A stretch of DNA of 16,512 nucleotides, taken from contig JADWMI010000025.1 in the NCBI GenBank assembly GCA_015767395.1, positions 1 through 16,512 on the forward strand. Direction: 5' to 3'. Of this stretch, positions 15,052 to 16,512 are shown in pieces (the first letter of the stretch is position 1; the number at the start of each line of letters is the position of its first letter). The notes under the pieces were generated by a model. The model ran no database searches. It was given only the letters and a program-made list of their open reading frames with translations, and was not told where the DNA came from. A program made the position numbers and the translations under genes. The DNA comes from Bacteroidota bacterium (GTDB lineage: Bacteria > Bacteroidota > Bacteroidia > Flavobacteriales > Flavobacteriaceae).

Positions 15052-16023
15052 ATGAAAAGTATTGATACTTACAAAGAAGCATTTTTACAGTATTTAAATG
15101 AAAAAATTGAGGTTAAAGAACCTAGAAATTTATATGACCCCATTCATTATATCCTACAACTAGGAGGAAAGCGGTTGCGACCTGTTTTAACATTGTTAAC
15201 CTGTGAGCTATTTGGAGGTGAAGCTAAAAAAGCATTAGATGCTGCTTTGGCTATTGAAGTGTTTCATAATTTCACTTTAATTCATGACGATATTATGGAT
15301 AGCGCCCCGATTAGAAGAGGTAAACCAACAGTGCATATAAAGTGGGATGAGAATATAGGTATTTTATCGGGTGATGCGATGATGATACTAGCCAATCAAT
15401 GTTTTGAAAGTTACGATGCTTCCGTTTTTAAGGAATTAATGATTTTATTTAATAAAACAGCATTAGAAGTTTGTGAAGGTCAGCAATTGGATATGGATTT
15501 TGAAACCAGAAACAATGTAACCATTGCTGAATATGTGACTATGATAACCAATAAAACATCTGTTTTAGTTGCTGCAGCTATGGAGATGGGTGCTATTGTT
15601 GCGGGAGCTCCAGACGAAGAAGCTGCTAAAATATATGCTTTTGGATTGAACTTGGGACTCGCATTTCAATTGCAAGATGATTATTTAGATACGTTTGGAA
15701 ATGCGGAACAATTTGGAAAACAAATAGGTGGCGATATTACCGAAAACAAAAAAACATTTTTGTATTTAAAAGCGTTGGAAGTTAGCAATACAGCCGATAA
15801 AAAACAGTTAATTACTTTGTATGGTTCAAAACAAAACAATCATAATAAAGTGAAAGATGTTACTGCGATTTTTAATAAGAATAATATTGAAGCACTTACT
15901 AAAAAAGAAATTGAGCACTATTCAAACAAAGCCTTTGAGACTTTAGAGGAACTTTCAATTTCTGAAGAACGAAAAGCTGTGCTAAAAAACTTCGGATTGG
16001 GTTTAATGAAACGCACCATATAA
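15052..16023 (+). CDS. Polyprenyl diphosphate synthase (isoprenyl synthase family)
   Basis: A 323-residue trans-isoprenyl diphosphate synthase; it adds isopentenyl diphosphate units to an allylic starter in the cytosol. All family motifs are present: GGKRLRP (38-44), the first Asp-rich motif DDIMD (79-83) followed by RRGKPT, GDAM (108-111), and the second Asp-rich motif QLQDDYLD (206-213). The first motif has DDxxD spacing, unlike the DDxxxxD of E. coli IspA. Phe74, five residues before it, is bulky, which in this family usually limits the product to about C15-C20; this is an inference. Farnesyl or geranylgeranyl diphosphate for carotenoid, quinone or undecaprenyl synthesis would fit. The start is ATG 15052; the TTG just before it (15049) is less likely. 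The gene abuts the next gene directly. Confidence 0.95.
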   Translation: MKSIDTYKEAFLQYLNEKIEVKEPRNLYDPIHYILQLGGKRLRPVLTLLTCELFGGEAKKALDAALAIEVFHNFTLIHDDIMDSAPIRRGKPTVHIKWDENIGILSGDAMMILANQCFESYDASVFKELMILFNKTALEVCEGQQLDMDFETRNNVTIAEYVTMITNKTSVLVAAAMEMGAIVAGAPDEEAAKIYAFGLNLGLAFQLQDDYLDTFGNAEQFGKQIGGDITENKKTFLYLKALEVSNTADKKQLITLYGSKQNNHNKVKDVTAIFNKNNIEALTKKEIEHYSNKAFETLEELSISEERKAVLKNFGLGLMKRTI

Positions 16024-16371
16024 ATGTTATCTGCTAGTAGTTCCATAGCGTTATTGGAAAAAATTGAAGCCGAAAATTTGTATTTGAATTTAGTGCAGCA
16101 ATTAAATAAAGATTTTCAATTGTCGAATTTGAATTTTTCTTTTGAAGCAACCATTTCACCTGTTGATTTAAAGGAAAAGCTAAGTGCTATTTTAGCGCGC
16201 TTACTAACAAATAATTACGATGATTATTTAGCATTTTTATACCGAGTTGATGTTTCTGAAAAAGAAATGGCTAAAATAACAGCAACCGACTTTCCTAAAA
16301 CAATAGATCAAATCACTTTCTTGGTTTTAAAAAGAGCTTTTCAAAAGGTTTGGTTGAAAAAAAATTATTAA
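16024..16371 (+). CDS. Small hypothetical protein downstream of the polyprenyl synthase
   Basis: A 115-residue protein I do not recognise. Its ATG follows the stop of the polyprenyl synthase without any gap (TAAATG), so translation is almost surely coupled. There is no signal peptide or membrane helix. The sequence looks mostly helical, with an N-terminal helix (SSIALLEKIEAENLYLNLVQQL), a short strand-like stretch (NLNFSFEATIS), then helices containing EKLSAILARLLTNNYDDYLAFLYRVDVSE and a basic C-terminal end (LKRAFQKVWLKKNY). The pattern LLTNNYDDYLAFLYRVDV suggests a compact helical cytosolic protein. Base and codon use match the neighbours and the frame is open throughout, which supports a real gene. 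No function is proposed; the arrangement suggests a link to isoprenoid synthesis or simply shared expression. Confidence 0.75.
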   Translation: MLSASSSIALLEKIEAENLYLNLVQQLNKDFQLSNLNFSFEATISPVDLKEKLSAILARLLTNNYDDYLAFLYRVDVSEKEMAKITATDFPKTIDQITFLVLKRAFQKVWLKKNY

Positions 16372-16468
16372 ATACCACTAGTAAAATTTGATATTCAGAG
16401 CGTTAGCATAACTTATTCCAACAAGAAAAAGCAATCTGTTATAATTTTTTAAAAAAGACATAAAAGTT

Positions 16469-16499
16469 TTGTTCATAAAATAAAATAGTATTAATTTCG
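16469..16499 (+). promoter_or_regulatory. Candidate promoter for a gene beyond the right edge
   Basis: TTG (16469-16471), 20 bases, then TAATTTCG (16492-16499), one mismatch to TAnnTTTG, followed by CACCC at the expected start, as also seen at the tetR promoter. It points to the right, out of the window. Confidence 0.4.
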
Positions 16500-16512
16500 C
16501 ACCCAGTTTTAG

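Noticed and set aside
16441..16456. Possible terminator after the small hypothetical gene (TTTTTTAAAAAA)
   Set aside because: A self-complementary T/A run without a loop or G-C pairs; it cannot form a stable hairpin.

Overview
This AT-rich window reads as chromosome of a member of the Bacteroidota, most likely a flavobacterium (Flavobacteriaceae). The evidence is the protein families and their arrangement, Bacteroidota-type promoters (TTG, about 19 bases, then TAnnTTTG) ahead of several genes, weak or absent Shine-Dalgarno sequences, and lipoproteins with a short signal peptide ending in a Ser-Cys lipobox. No tRNA, rRNA, CRISPR array, insertion sequence or phage gene was seen.

Positions 1-5138 (minus strand) hold one operon, read from 5138 downwards: methylmalonyl-CoA epimerase, carboxyltransferase alpha subunit, OadG-like small membrane subunit, biotin carrier, sodium-translocating beta subunit, and an acetyl-CoA hydrolase/CoA-transferase cut by the window edge. 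Together these are a sodium-pumping methylmalonyl-CoA decarboxylase plus the epimerase and CoA-transferase that flank it in the succinate-propionate (Wood-Werkman type) route. No methylmalonyl-CoA mutase or biotin carboxylase is in the window. Positions 5139-5493 carry no gene, only candidate control sites and a weak hairpin.

Positions 5494-6444 (minus) encode an SDR-type L-threonine 3-dehydrogenase. It is followed on the plus strand by two tightly spaced lipoprotein genes (6585-7726): an unrecognised helical one and one with a SnoaL/NTF2-like fold. recX (7732-8205, minus) converges on them.

Positions 8276-14890 (minus) are a four-gene efflux operon: TetR-family regulator, TolC-like outer-membrane channel, membrane-fusion lipoprotein and RND permease. 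It ends in a perfect 14-bp hairpin terminator. A near-perfect inverted repeat overlaps the promoter ahead of tetR and is the likely operator for self-regulation. Divergent from it, at 15052-16371 (plus), lie a short- or medium-chain polyprenyl diphosphate synthase and a directly abutting small protein of unknown function. A promoter pointing out of the window closes the right end.

Most of the window is ordinary, well-conserved housekeeping and accessory metabolism. I did not find a convincing new biological system. The points worth a second look are the tetR operator/promoter overlap, the substituted proton-relay residues and apparent extra membrane pair in the RND pump, and the two unrecognised small proteins.
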